From Sistotremastrum niveocremeum HHB9708 (lineage: Eukaryota > Basidiomycota > Agaricomycetes > Sistotremastrales > Sistotremastraceae), in assembly GCA_001630475.1 (NCBI GenBank), contig KV419423.1, forward strand, positions 248,001 through 312,000: a DNA stretch of 64,000 nucleotides. The letters run 5' to 3'. Positions 1-11,639 of this stretch are shown piece by piece. The translations under genes and the position numbers were made by a program. Each line of letters begins with the position of its first letter. Positions within the stretch are counted from its first letter, which is position 1. Below the pieces are notes generated by a model, which was given only the letters and a program-made list of their open reading frames with translations, had not been told where the DNA came from and did no database searches.

Positions 1-1536
1 ATCCCCAGAACGATTGTCCCTAGTGCGGGAACATACCATGGCACACTTGCATACGCCCCAGTCCATCCAATCCACATGATGCCGACGACGAGGAATGGTC
101 CAGCAGCGATGGCTCCCGGCAATCTGTTCTCGGGAGGGGGGAATCCGCGCCATGTCTTCATGAGTTCTTTATATTTCTGGCCCAAGTGGATGTTCACGAG
201 TGCGCCGATCGTCGTGCCAATTCCTACACCGATGAAGATCAACCCTGATTCTCCAAGATTGAATCCACGCTTTTCGGCCCAGATGATAGGGAACGATTCG
301 AACACTTAAAAGAAGAAGAATAAGCATTGCGTCGCGGAAGCAAAGATGGGACTTACGAGCATAGAGAAGGCCGTAAACGATGGAAAGATAGATGGTGACG
401 AGAATAAGGATAGGCTCCAACGCGAGCATCTGGAACGGACGGAATACTGTCCGATGCAACAAGCCCTTGAGCGATCGATCCATGAGTTCATGCTCAGCGA
501 TGACGTCTTTATGTTTTTCTGGATCCTGCTTTCGCATTCTCCGGGCCTTCTTCAACAAAAGATATGGAGCAAAGGTTTCGGGGAGGAAGAGGAACGCAAG
601 GACCCAACAGAGACCTGCGAAGATCATCATGATCCAGAAGATCCAACGCCACCCCAGATGAGACATCGTGAGGTAACCGCCGATCATTGGACCAATGACG
701 GGACCTATGAAGACGGAGGCGGAAAAGATGCTAGCTGCTGTTCCTCGAGTTACTGGATCCCAGATATCCGCAATGACACCTCCGCAATTCGTCAAGGGAG
801 CACTGGCGAAGAGACCGGACAGGAAGCGGGTGACCATGAGCGTGGCGATATTTGGGGCTAATGCTTGGCCGAGGATGGTCAAGCAATAGCAGAGGATGGT
901 GATGGTGAATATTGGGCGACGTCCGACGAATTCTGATCCTGGTGCCCAGATGAGAGGGCCGAAGACGTAGCCGCATAGGAACAAGGTGGTGATGAGGGTG
1001 GCAACTTCGGATGAGACTTCGAATTCTTGAGCGATTGCCATGGTAGCGGAAGAAGGAGCAGACGAAGCAAATGTGCTAAAGCAGTTTCATCAGCGACGAA
1101 GTGGAAAAGGTAAGACATAAACGTACACATTAATGGTTAAGACAGCGCAAAGGATGGTGATGAACCATTTTCTGGTTCGACTCATATTCTGAGGATTGGA
1201 TGGATCATCCGGGCCGTCCCATTGCAGAAATTCGCGGTCTTTCTCGTTCCTTTCTGGTTGTTCGACGTGTGTTTCAGCCAACGAAGGCTCTTTGCCAGAC
1301 TGTGGCTTTGGCGGCGGATCTCGGGGCTCGTCACCGCCATAGCGCTCGAACTCTGCTTCATCGTCCTGGGGAGTATGCACTGCAGTGGAAGCTGATGTTG
1401 ACGAGTTGGAAAGCGGGAGCGATTGAGGGTGCGACTGAGACGTTGAAGTCTGAAACATGGAGACGGAATGAGGGTCATCGTGGTCGTGTGAGACGTGGTC
1501 GAGGTCGTGAAGAGTGTGGTCGTCGCTGTGCCGCAT
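1..1536 (-). CDS. MFS transporter, DHA1 polyamine/drug exporter type (3' part cut by window edge)
   Basis: A plasma-membrane proton antiporter of the DHA1 class, similar to fungal TPO-type polyamine/drug exporters; the substrate is inferred from family only. Exons read as 1536-1127, 1075-357 and 304-1, with introns 1076-1126 and 305-356. The start is the ATG at 1536; the frame stays open to 1593 but without an ATG. An acidic, His-rich cytoplasmic N-terminus carries FERYGGDEPRDP and FLQWDGPDDPSNPQN, the usual entry to the first helix in this class. Then come TM segments, the signature GSEFVGRRPIF between TM2 and TM3, and GWRWIFW near TM5. The C-terminal helices lie beyond position 1. It is divergent to a paralog at 2023 with the same first-intron position. 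I see no break in the visible part. Confidence 0.88.
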
Positions 1537-2022
1537 CGTTGGTGGAAGGCGGAGAGACAAGTAAGTGGTATGCCATGACTGGAGCGAGCTCAACTATAAA
1601 GCGGAATATAATATTGATTTGTTTCGGACTGGAGCAGAAGTGGATTCAGAGTAAGGTTCGGGTAAACGCCGAGCCCGGCAAGTCGACGAGTGTGTGACGG
1701 CATGACCGGCCTCGGGTATTCCATTGAGATCCGGGCCCGAGGTGATGGATTTGATCGAAACACTCCAAATAAGGAAATGCCGCTGTCTCGGCTGAAGGGG
1801 CCCGGCTCCGGTTTTCTTCGGAGAGTTCTGTATGACATCGTTCCTTTGACTTTCCATAGCAGCTCGATGTTCCAGTCCGTGCCACGGAGTCCAACTCGGC
1901 GCCCTCGAAATTTTAGATAGGGCTGACTCATCACATCCATATGCTCCTCTCCAGCCTTTAAATATCCTGAACAAGTCGCACGTCTCTTCACTACACCTCT
2001 CGAAAAGCACTTCGAGCCAGGC
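1537..2022. promoter_or_regulatory. shared divergent promoter of two MFS genes
   Basis: This 486-bp gap separates the start codons of two divergent MFS paralogs, so it must hold both promoters. A short AT-rich stretch (tttaaatat near 1957) lies about 65 bp before the right-hand start and could be a weak TATA element. No operator-like repeat stands out. Confidence 0.45.
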
Positions 2023-3925
2023 ATGGAATCTCTACCCGTTTCCCGAGCTCCCTCTGACAACACTCTAGTTGGACAGCACCATTTATCTCCCGAGTTAGAG
2101 CAGGAAATCAAAGACGATGAACTCGCCTTCGAAGCCTACGGTGGCGACGACCCTCATGATCCCCATCCATACCACCCTTCCGCACCCTCAGAAACACACT
2201 TTGGCTCAAAGCTTCCCTCATCATTAGACCTCGAGGAGTCGCCAACAGTCACTGCTACCGCTACTCTTGTAGAAGGCACCGGAATTGGCAAGAAAGACCC
2301 AGATCTTGTCACTTGGGATGTCGACGACCCTCAGAATCCACAAAATTTTACTTTCTCACGAAAGATCTTCATTACCATCCTCATCAGTGTCTTGACCATC
2401 AATGTGTACGTCGTATTGCGCTTCATTTGAGTTTTTAGTGCTAACATATCTTGCAGTACATTCGCATCATCAGCTCCCTCAACAGCGACTCTAGCCATCG
2501 CTGAGACCTTCGGCATTTCCGACGAATTGTCCATTCTCGTCACATCATTATTCCTTTGCGGTTACATCGGTGGCCCCATTCTTTGGTCTGGCTTATCAGA
2601 GCTTTATGGTCGTCGGATAGTCTTCGTCATTACCATGCTCATCTACACCCTCTTCACCCTTGGTCAAGCCCTAGCACAAAACCCTCAGACGCTTCTCGTC
2701 ACTCGCTTCTTCGCCGGTCTGTTCGCCAGTGCACCTCTTGCCAACGGTGGTGGTGCACTCGCAGACATTTGGGGGCCTGTAGGCCGTGGACCTGCCATCG
2801 CTGCCTTCACAGCTAGCGTCTTCATTGGTCCCATCATCGGGCCCATTGTTGGTGGATTCGTCGTGACCAGTTACCTCGGATGGAGATGGGTCTTCTGGGT
2901 CCTCATCATCTTCTCTGGTGCTTGTTGGGCACTTACGACACTCTTCCTCCCCGAAACATTCTCGCCCGTACTCCTCCAACGCAAAGCCCGTGCTCTCCGC
3001 AAAGCAGACCCCATCGCGAACGCGCACAAGTACGCCGAACACGAACGTTCCGACTGGACACTCTCCGGCATTCTTCGTCGCACCATCCTCCGCCCATTCT
3101 CAATGATGATCCAAGAACCCATCTTGGTCCTCATCACTCTCTACCTCGCCGTCGTCTACGGTCTCATTTACGCCCTCTTCGAAGTTTTCCCAATCGTCTT
3201 TAGCGAAGTTCGGGATATCCCGGCCCGGCTCACCGGTCTGACCTTTATTGGCGTGGGAATCGGCTCAACGATCGGCGCGTTTATCGCGTACCTGCAGGGC
3301 CGCAAATTTGTTGGTCTCGTTGAGAAATGGAGAGGACACCCGCCTCCGGAAGCTCGTCTTGACGGTGCTATGATTGGAGGACCTCTTTTGGTCGTCTCTA
3401 TTTTCTGGCTTGGGTGGACGGGAGCTTATAAGAGCGTACCTTGGTACGTTCCTGAGCTCGCGACTATCCCTCTTGGTTGTGCTATCGCTCTGGTCTTCAT
3501 CTCGTTCTCGGTATGTCCACTATCGTCGATCTTTGAGACTTTTATACTGATTATAATTTCAGAGCTATATCGTTGACACGTACTTGATGTACGCTGCCTC
3601 CGCACTCGCTGGAAACGCCATGGTCCGATCAGCCGTCGGAGCCGCCTTCCCTCTTTTCACGAATCAGATGTTCCATAATCTTGGCGTTCAATGGGCTTCA
3701 ACCTTAATTGGATGTATTGCTATCCTCATGGCGCCCATGCCTTTCATCTTCTACAAATACGGTCCTTGGATCAGAACCCACAGCGGATTCGCACCTTGCA
3801 TAGTACGTTGATGTTAATCTATCGTTGTGCCACAGCTTCTGACCTTAACCTTCTTTCAGGATCTCAAAATTAAAGCAGAACTCGATCTCGAAGAGAAAGA
3901 GAAAGATGCTACATTCCGAGTTTAA
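2023..3925 (+). CDS. MFS transporter, DHA1 polyamine/drug exporter type
   Basis: Complete paralog of the gene at 1-1536. Exons 2023-2405, 2457-3510, 3563-3802 and 3860-3925 sum to 1,743 nt, giving 580 aa. The N-terminal cytoplasmic tail has AFEAYGGDDPHDPHP and LVTWDVDDPQNPQNF just before TM1. The MFS signature GLSELYGRRIVF follows TM2, and GWRWVFWVL lies near TM5. The central loop is basic (LLQRKARALRKADP), and a second helix bundle follows. The C-terminus is charged (DLKIKAELDLEEKEKD). Introns are 51, 52 and 57 nt. Known members of the family export polyamines or azole-type drugs by proton exchange at the plasma membrane. The substrate here is not visible in the sequence. It is the right half of a divergent duplicated pair. 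Confidence 0.93.
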
Positions 3926-4464
3926 ATCACGCTTTTCGCAATTGCTCCGACATCCTAAACTTCATTGACAACACTCGCATGAGTCGTAGCCCCTCTTCAT
4001 CTACGATCTCCTTCACTTCATGATCTCACGACGGACACGCCCATTTTCTCTGGCATCTTGCATCTTGCATCAGTCGCGGCTCGAGCATATCTTCCCCTTT
4101 TTTACTAAACTTTATGGTTATCTTACATCGATTGAAGACCGTTTATCATTTACCCTCGGACGTCAGGCTTGTAGCACGAAATTTTCTACATCTTAGAGCA
4201 CCGGAACATAGCTTTCCGGATATAATTTGTCTCATCATTAACTATATACGAATAATAACAAAACAATTGAAACATTGTAAACCTCGTTCGAACGAGCCCG
4301 CAGCAGCACAGCTCTTTCCACTCCCTTGGTTTTGCAAGACGTATTGAGCCGTTCATCCCAGGCGATATACAACCTTAAATCGATTGATTACGTCGATTAA
4401 TTTCTGTAAAGTCCTGAGCGGGCTGGCGAGTCAGGTAGTGAAGTGGACGACAGACTATCTGAAC
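3926..4464. other. convergent intergenic region
   Basis: This holds the 3' ends of the MFS gene and of the convergent gene ending at 4465. The sequence is AT-rich around 4220-4290. Short open frames here have no recognisable content. Confidence 0.5.
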
Positions 4465-6523
4465 TTACGTATCTTGAGACTGAATCACTTCATCAATTTT
4501 TACAAGCGCGTTGTCAATGTATGGGAAAGAATAGTAATTCGACTTAGTTGCAGTCTGCACGTCGTTCCGGAAAGCCTCGATGAAAGGTAGTACATTTTCG
4601 ATGATGCCATTTGTGGTGATAGGCTCGTTCTTGTTTCCGACCGGTCCGAGAATATTGAGCTGAATAATCTGAATTGAGCGAGCTTCTATGAGGTTTGACA
4701 CTATTGCTTACCAGCCTGCTTTTGGCGACAATCAGACGAGCGTTGATAATGAGAAGGTTGACATCAGATAATAGACTCTTGTCTTGGATCGTTGTGAGTA
4801 TGTCCTGCCCGTCCTCGATGTCCTTGTACCGGATATCGATTGGCAAGGGCAAATCCAACTCGTCATTCGTGAGCGCAAAGGTAGTCCGATTGCGCAACGA
4901 GGCCAGAATACTGAGACCGAACAAGGTCCTCCTTCGGATCTGTGTGAAGCCTGCGTTAGGTTCTTCGTATACTAGGACTATAGCAGAAAGGGCGCACCTC
5001 CTGATCACGATCGTCGGGGCAGAACCTTGTTTGACCTTGCCCAATGGCGAGTCGAATATCCCTCTCTATTGTTCTAAGATGTCGGCCCGCTCTCAACGCT
5101 TCCTCAAACAGTGGTTCGAAAGCAGGCCAGTTTTCTTTGTTGGCATGATAATGAAGACCCAAGAGCAATCTAGGACGTTGATCATGAGAATAGAAAAGAC
5201 CATGGATCTCACAGCCTACATTGGTTGTATGCCAAGGGTGGGGTCTTTACGGATGATGCATTCCCAGTTGGCCTTATTGAGCAGGCGTTGAGCCGAGTCG
5301 ATGAGGAAGTCGGCGAACTCCTCAGGCTTGACGGACAATCCGGTAGGGTTTACGGCCTGATACGCGAAGAAATTAAATGACACACGAAAGTCTCATGATA
5401 ACACGACGACTCACGGAAGGTCTAGGGTTTATATGACCATAGTGGATGATCAGAAGGAGCAATGCCGTTCTCGCCTTCTGCGGTGCACCTAACGGTACGC
5501 CCGGCTTGGCCCAGAGATGGCTCGCGGGATGTGTGTAGCGCTTATCGATCGCAGTACCTATCCCAGCAAGCTTCCTAGGGAAGAGCTCGAATGCCCGTTC
5601 GCGACATTCCGATAGGTATACTTTCGAGACGGAAACGGTCTGCTCAGTCCCGAAATTCAGCTGGACTTTATCACAGGCAGTTTCGACTTCAGCGATGGTC
5701 GGAATAAAGTCGCTGAGTGGCAGTCTGTAGTCTGGATCCGATTGATGAGATGTCGTTCCGGTGGCAGAGTTGGGAGTTAAATGGTCGGCTTTGCCTTCCG
5801 TCAGAGACCCGCCCGGAACATCCATAAGGCATGCTCACCTGCTACTATTTGACTTCCTAGGTGAGGATCATCGTCTTCTGATTGATGATGCAAGGGGGAT
5901 TTCGATTTCTAGATGATCCGACAATACAAGTCAGAAAAGCCAGCTCAACAGCCGCGGGGAGTGGCCTGCGGTCACTTATCTCGGACTTACCTCGACGTGT
6001 ACGCGTGGTGGATAAGGTCGTTTTCCTCGCCTCCTGCGTGTACATGTTGGGGCTGTTGCGGGGGTAAGGGTATGGGTATATAAGATGAGGGACGTTGCTC
6101 ACAGTTTGTGCCATCAGAGCTTACTGAACGAGATCTAACGGATCCCGTGGCATGGGGCTCTGTAGGCAGGGAATTTGCTGTTCGGCCCAAAGACCGTGGT
6201 GCAAATGATTGTATAATGTGTCTTTGGGTTGACATTAGGGTCAACCATTCTTGATCTGGCATGAGCTCTCGCGACGGGAGTGGTGTCCACAGTTGTAGGG
6301 ATGGTCGCCCAGGATCGATGGCGGTCATCTCAGGGAGTCGGCATGGGGGGCGGGGAGCAGCTTTCATGGCCACGTTGAAAGCCGATGGTGGTCCAAAAAG
6401 ACTGCCATCAGGCTCCATAGAGAGTTTTAGTTGTCCTTCGAGCTGGATGTCCGGAGGAATCGGAGCCAGCTTGAGGTCATAACATCCAAGGTCGGCTTCG
6501 CTGAACATTTCGAGGAAGGACAT
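4465..6523 (-). CDS. fungal transcription-factor middle-homology-region protein without visible zinc cluster (paralog A)
   Basis: Multi-exon gene starting at ATG 6523. The N-terminus (MSFLEMFSEADLGCYDL) is Pro-rich. Boundaries of the small exons between about 6150 and 5780 are uncertain. The later exons are clearer: about 5780-5402 ends in LLLLIIHYGHINPRPS, and further exons carry ILLGLHYHANKENWPAF and RRTLFGLSILASL...NDELDLPLPIDIRY. The last exon ends VIQSQDT at 4465. The RRxxxGLxILxSx...DDELDxPLPI pattern matches the middle homology region of Zn2Cys6 activators (Fungal_trans), but I find no CX2CX6C DNA-binding module. A full paralog lies at 19061-21195 and a decayed piece at 8210-8565. It could be a co-regulator or an orphan domain. 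Function unknown. Confidence 0.62.
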
Positions 6524-8209
6524 CTGGGGGCAAGGTGACTGTGTGGAGGACAGAAGGTGACGGGAACGTTGACATTATAAAGGATTTCTAGACTGCTGCC
6601 CTCGACGACCCCCCGCTTCCCAATCCGGTTAGGGGCGTCCAGCGCTCATGTTCGTTCCTGATTGTATTGTTCTCTTTTTGCCTCGGTTATCATTCGGCTA
6701 ACACCTCCCTTGTTTGCTCTCATTTTCAAGAGGCGGGCGAGATCCAGATCGGGGACATGTATCATCAAGCGAGGGGGGGTCAAAAACGGTGCCCGGGGGT
6801 CCGATCAGACCCTTTCTGGCGTTTGCTGCAAAAATCCCATCGAGAGTATTTGAGGAATAGGTGGAGACGAGGCGACCCCATATTCGCGTCGTTATTAGTG
6901 TCAAGATGTTGTCTACCTTTTTTTCCGATTTAAAAAGAGGTTTCCCCTGTTCATAAGCTTTGACTGTTTCTGAGCATTTTCGTGACGTCACGTGCAAGGA
7001 TAACGTTGTGTCACACCGTTGAAAAAATGACTTTACGCTTGGAAAAGTAGACAGGGGACCCGGACGAGCACAAAAAGGTGCGGAGCAGAGTGAAAGGCCA
7101 AGTTGAATAATGACGGAGCCGTAAGACTATCAAAAAACACCGTTGAATCGTCTGCATCCAATTTTTGTCTTGGAATAGAGCCTTAAGACGCGTCGCGCGT
7201 CGTTGGGACCTTCCTAAACAAGGTCGGCTAGGACCAAGCCGTGCTGCCGTCCCATCAAAAGGTCCTTCCGCATTCAGCAGGACCTCACTCGGCTATCATT
7301 TTCCCCTACTGAATCAGGCAGGTGGGGGGGATACCAACCAGTCTCCGGGGTCCGAGGGTTTGACGATGATCAGGTCTAAAACTCTGCCAACGCCCCCCTC
7401 TTGCTCATTTTCTCTACCTCAAGAAAAGCTATTTGACGCTATGTCCAAGAAATTGTCTTCGTTATGCACGTCTCCGCCATTCTGTCGATTTTTTTTGCTT
7501 CCTGGCCCCCGATCTCTGTGCAAAAGGATGGAACAAAAATGCACGTTGACTGATCGCTTCACGATCGATCAGAACTGCGCACCACCACTCTTCTAATTCC
7601 CCGAAAGTGTCGCGGCGAGCCAGCCTGCTGGTCATTTTTTTCCAAACTCATACGATGGGTATTGTACTTTTTTCCCAGACACGTCGTCAACGTCGTGGTT
7701 GCCTCGAGTTGTGGAACAGTCCACAGAACAACGTGTCTCGTGGGGAATTCGCCACTCTTCAAGTTTATCTAAGCTCTCAAAGCATAGCCCTTATCCACGG
7801 ACATACGCTTAACAACCATTAGAGAAGAGCTATGTTATTGTTTTCCATTCTGTGTCCACCCTTCATCCATTCGCGGCAATCTGTGAAGAAGCTCTTCTCG
7901 ACACATGTTCTGTACTGAATATCTCGTCACCCTGACGTATAGAACTTCTGAGTTCCAAGCCATCGCGCACTGGCCTTAGATACAGGCCACACCACTCCGG
8001 CTTCGCTTCGCGTTCACTGGCAGTCCCCTTTCCAGCTCGGTCGATCCTCCTACAGCCCCAGAAATTTTGCCCAAGAAGATCGAAGATAACCATTTGGAAT
8101 AAAAGAGAGAAAAGTCGCTGCGTTAGTAAGTTCGCAGGCGAGACGTGTTTTCTTTCGGGTGATGGATTCAGTACCATATGGATGTTTCGACAACAGGAAG
8201 CAGAAGTAG
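6524..8209. other. long non-coding stretch
   Basis: About 1.7 kb without a convincing gene. It starts with the upstream region of the gene at 6523, which has a TATA-like run near 6577. Open frames are short and compositionally random. Homopolymer tracts occur around 6780, 6910 and 7490. I see no RNA gene or repeat boundary. Confidence 0.45.
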
Positions 8210-8565
8210 TCAGGTAATATCCAGTTCAATAGCCGAGCCAACATGAGCCGTTATTGGCTCACTGTAATTCGACGAGCAGCCTGCGGCCCAGGGAATAGCG
8301 TTGGTTTCGTTGGTTTCTACTGGTTGGGGCTGTTGCGCAGGTAAGTTTATGGGTCTACCGGATGCAGGATAGTACTGACGGGTTGTACCATATGTGCTTC
8401 GAGAATGCGATCGAACGGATCCCGTGGCATTATGAGGCTCTGTAGGCAAGATGTCTGCTGTTCTGCCCAAGGACCGAGGTGCAAATCATTGTATGGTGGT
8501 TCTATGGGTTGACATAAAGACCAACCGGTCTTGACCTTGTACAAGATCGCGCGACGGAAGGAGTG
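8210..8565 (-). pseudogene. decayed N-terminal fragment of the MHR protein family
   Basis: On the minus strand this piece aligns with about 6050-6290 of paralog A. Shared peptides are GRTADILPTEPHNATGSVRS here and GRTANSLPTEPHATGSVRS there, then LPAQQPQPV here and LPPQQPQHV there. On the plus strand the DNA match is also clear (gatcccgtggcat, ggctctgtaggca, ggttgacat). The reading frame is interrupted upstream of GRTADIL and no middle-homology region follows. It looks like a leftover of a tandem duplication of the gene at 4465-6523, in the same orientation and about 2 kb upstream. Confidence 0.65.
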
Positions 8566-9362
8566 AGGTGCTGTTTGGCTTGAGCCGGACTCAAAGCGTT
8601 TGGAACTGAAAACGCCTGATGTAACAGTGAAATCTCTCTCGCCATATTCTCGTGCACACTCCCTCGTCCGAAGTGCTGAGAGTGTCGCTCTGAGCCCGCA
8701 TTCAGGGCCTCTTTTTAGATCTATGCGCTGAGTACTATCAAGCAGAGACACGCCGTTTACGTCGTGCCCGCCTAAAGCTATGGAACGGCACCGAGAATAT
8801 TTCAGTTTCTCCAGCACAATACTCATTCGCGGGATACTAGTATGCTCAACGTCTCCCTTCGTCTGCGAGACTCCTTAAATGATGAAGTTGAGATAGAAGA
8901 AATAGATATTTTGCGGGAAGGCCACATCGTAGACTCTGTAGGAACGCCAATCAGTTCGAATGTAACCCAAAGGCGGCCATGTGTTTCTCGTAGCAAGTCA
9001 AAATCTGCGAGTATAGCCTCGGAGATCCTTCCTGCGATTTGGAGCGGGTTGCGACTTACCGAGTTTTCTATGACGCGTTTGAAGTTTCACTTCGGGAGAC
9101 TGACGGGCTAAATTTGTTGATACTCCCCGATGGTTTCGGTCGATGAAGCACTCCCGACTATTTTTGAAGGATTCGAGTCAACAATTTCAAACAGCCGGCG
9201 CTTATTTGGGCGCTTCATCCAACTCGGAAATAACTGCCGAGGCTTTATCGGGCTGCCGCTGTTGCCTGAAACCATGGTCTCGCTGGTACTTAAACACCAC
9301 GCTCGCCCGCACACGGCTTTGTCTCATACTCTATCTCTTCACTGCGACTTACTCCACCGATA
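8566..9362. other. intergenic, upstream of methyltransferase
   Basis: Holds the probable promoter of the gene at 9363; tacttaaa near 9287 is a weak TATA candidate. An 89-codon open frame at 8842-9111 has no recognisable domain and no splice partners. Confidence 0.4.
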
Positions 9363-10433
9363 ATGGCGACTTTCGCGAAAGCCACTTTCAATACTGCAAC
9401 TTACGCGGTCATTCGACCGACCTATCCTGAACAGCTGTATCAGTTTATATTCCAATACCACGACAAAACAGGGAGAGCTAGGTGGGATAAGGCAATAGAC
9501 CTTGGATGTGGGACTGGTACGCTATGACGCTTCGTGATTCGCTATGGATACTTACACCAGGTCGCCTATAGGCCAGGTCACGACGGAGCTGACGCGGTTC
9601 AAACACGTCTATGGCATCGATCCCAGTCAGGGCATGATCGATACTTGCGAGAGAGTCGCGACGAAGAAATGGCATCCCATGGGGCTTACCTTTATGAAAG
9701 GTAGTGCAGAGGATCTATCACAATTCAAAGATCAGAGCGTTGATATGGTTGTCGCTGGTGAGCACCTGACCACCCATTTCACTCCTGCACGTTGACTCGT
9801 CGCCTTCATGGTAGGCCAAGCAGTGCACTGGTTCGACTACGCAAGGCTCTGGCCTGAGCTTGCTCGAGTCCTTAGACCAAATGGCACGTTCGCTTTCTGG
9901 GGCTATTCTGAGTTTCGCTTCGCGAAATATCCCTCGTTGACGCCTATGATCCGCGAATACGCTCAGGGCAAGGACCCAAAAACCAGTCTTGGACCTCATT
10001 GGCAGCAACCTGGGAGACAGATACTCGATAATCATCTGTTCGATATCCCACAGCCACCGGAGAGCAAGTTCAAGGACTGGCAGCATATAAAATTCACTGG
10101 TGAGTTCAAGATTAAACTCTTGTCCCGCTCTCACGCTGACAATAGAAAACTATAGGGTCGTACTATCCCAAGATCGCTGACGCACGACCAGTCATTCTGA
10201 AGAGAACTCTCACTTGGGAAGGCTTGGAGAGTTACCTCAGAACGTTCAGCTCATTACACACCTTCCACGAACAAAATCCGGAGGACGAAGCAAAGAAGGA
10301 CATCGGAGAAGGGGATATTGTGCAGCGATTCGTCACCTCTTTGAAGGGCGGAATTAAGGCTGTTGGTTGTAATCCTGATGAGGATATTGACATTGAATGG
10401 CCCTTGGCGCTTATTATGGCAAGACGAAAGTAA
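9363..10433 (+). CDS. SAM-dependent class I methyltransferase (Crg1/Tmt1-like), copy 1
   Basis: Exons 9363-9516, 9572-9757, 9815-10099 and 10156-10433 (154, 186, 285 and 278 nt) give 300 aa. Motif I for S-adenosylmethionine binding is AIDLGCGTGQ around residue 50, with the acidic post-I position in YGIDPSQGMI. The QSVDMVVAGQAVHWFDY segment is typical of Methyltransf_11 proteins related to yeast trans-aconitate methyltransferase and Crg1. The C-terminus ends in IMARRK. Family members methylate small carboxylic acids or terpenoids in the cytosol; the substrate here is unknown. It converges on a near-identical architecture at 10573-11639, with 139 bp between stop codons. Confidence 0.9.
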
Positions 10434-10572
10434 GCTCTCAAGCCTTCGTCCATCCCTCGTATAAACGTCGTTATTTATTTCTAAAATACCAAACCCCTGC
10501 TTACACGTACATTTAGACCAGACGATAGATAGTAATGATACATTTGATGATAGTCTCCAAGTGAGGGACCGA

Positions 10573-11639
10573 TTATTTTCGTCTAGCCATCATAATCGCG
10601 ACAGGCCAGTCGATGTCGAGGTATTCGCCTGGCTCATCTCCCACCGCACGAATACCGTCCTTCAAGCGTTTGATGAAGCGCTGAATTATGTCGCCGTCGC
10701 CAATATTTTGGCGACTAGCATCAAGGGGGTTCTGCTCCTGGTACGTGTGATAGCCACTCATCGTCCTGCAATATGCATCCAGCCCTTTCCATGAGATTCG
10801 TTTTTTCATGATGACCGGTTTACTATCCGTAATGTTAGGATAATGAGGACCTGTGATAATCTGAGATTCACGAATTTGTTGAGGGAGAATTTTTATCATA
10901 CCGGTGAACTTGACCAATTGCCAATCAGCAAAATCTTTCTCAGAAGGAGGCGGGACATCCAAAAAATGATTATCGAGGATCCTTCGACCAGGTTGTTGCC
11001 AATATTGACCGAGGGTATTCTCAGGGTCTGTTCCGAGCATATATTCGACGACTATGGGCGTCAGAGAGGGGTATTTGGGGCTTCGGAATTCCGAATAGCC
11101 CCAAAGAGCAAAGCTTCCGTTCGGTTTAAGGATGCGAGCAAGTTCTGTCCATAGTTCGTCGTAGTTGAACCAATGTGCAGCTTGGCCTACCGAGTCGGGT
11201 AAGTATCATGGCGGTATGGAAAAATGAGAGAATGGAAACCGACCGGAGAAAATCATGTCAACGCTCCCATCCTTGAAGTACGCCAAGTTCTCAGCTGTCG
11301 ACTTGACAAAGCGTACTTGTTGGGGCAAAGAAAGCTTTTCGACAGTCTTCTTTGCTTCGGCGAGCATGACGTCACTAGCGTCGACTCCGTAGACTTGCTT
11401 AAATGGAGTCAATTCTGTGAGTACCTGTCCTTGGAAAAGCCAACAGTACTCAGAGACGGTAATTTAACAAAACAAATAGGCTTGCCTGTTCCACAACCTA
11501 GATCGATGGCACGGTCCCAGCCGGCTTTACCGGATTTCTTGTGGAAGTTGTATAGGAATTGATAGAGCTCTTGAGGGTATGTAGGACGGTCGGAGGCATA
11601 CTTGGACGTGGGGAAGCTTGGTTTCGCGAAGCTGGCCAT
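10573..11639 (-). CDS. SAM-dependent class I methyltransferase (Crg1/Tmt1-like), copy 2
   Basis: Exons 11639-11486, 11429-11244, 11186-10902 and 10850-10573 have the same lengths as copy 1 (154, 186, 285, 278 nt) and also give 300 aa. Motif I is RAIDLGCGTGQ, followed by VYGVDASDVM and MIFSGQAAHWFNY. The C-terminus IMMARRK matches copy 1. The first intron (11485-11430) reads GCAAGC at its 5' end, a GC-AG intron, whereas copy 1 has GTACGC at the same place. The third intron (51 nt) has no stop in frame, so retention would add 17 residues. Both copies look intact, with all motifs kept. Substrate unknown. Confidence 0.9.

Noticed and set aside
346-861. 171-codon plus-strand open frame antisense to the first MFS gene.
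   Set aside because: A shadow of the coding frame; residues are low-information and rich in charged runs.
8842-9111. 89-codon plus-strand open frame before methyltransferase copy 1.
   Set aside because: No family resemblance, no introns, ordinary chance length.
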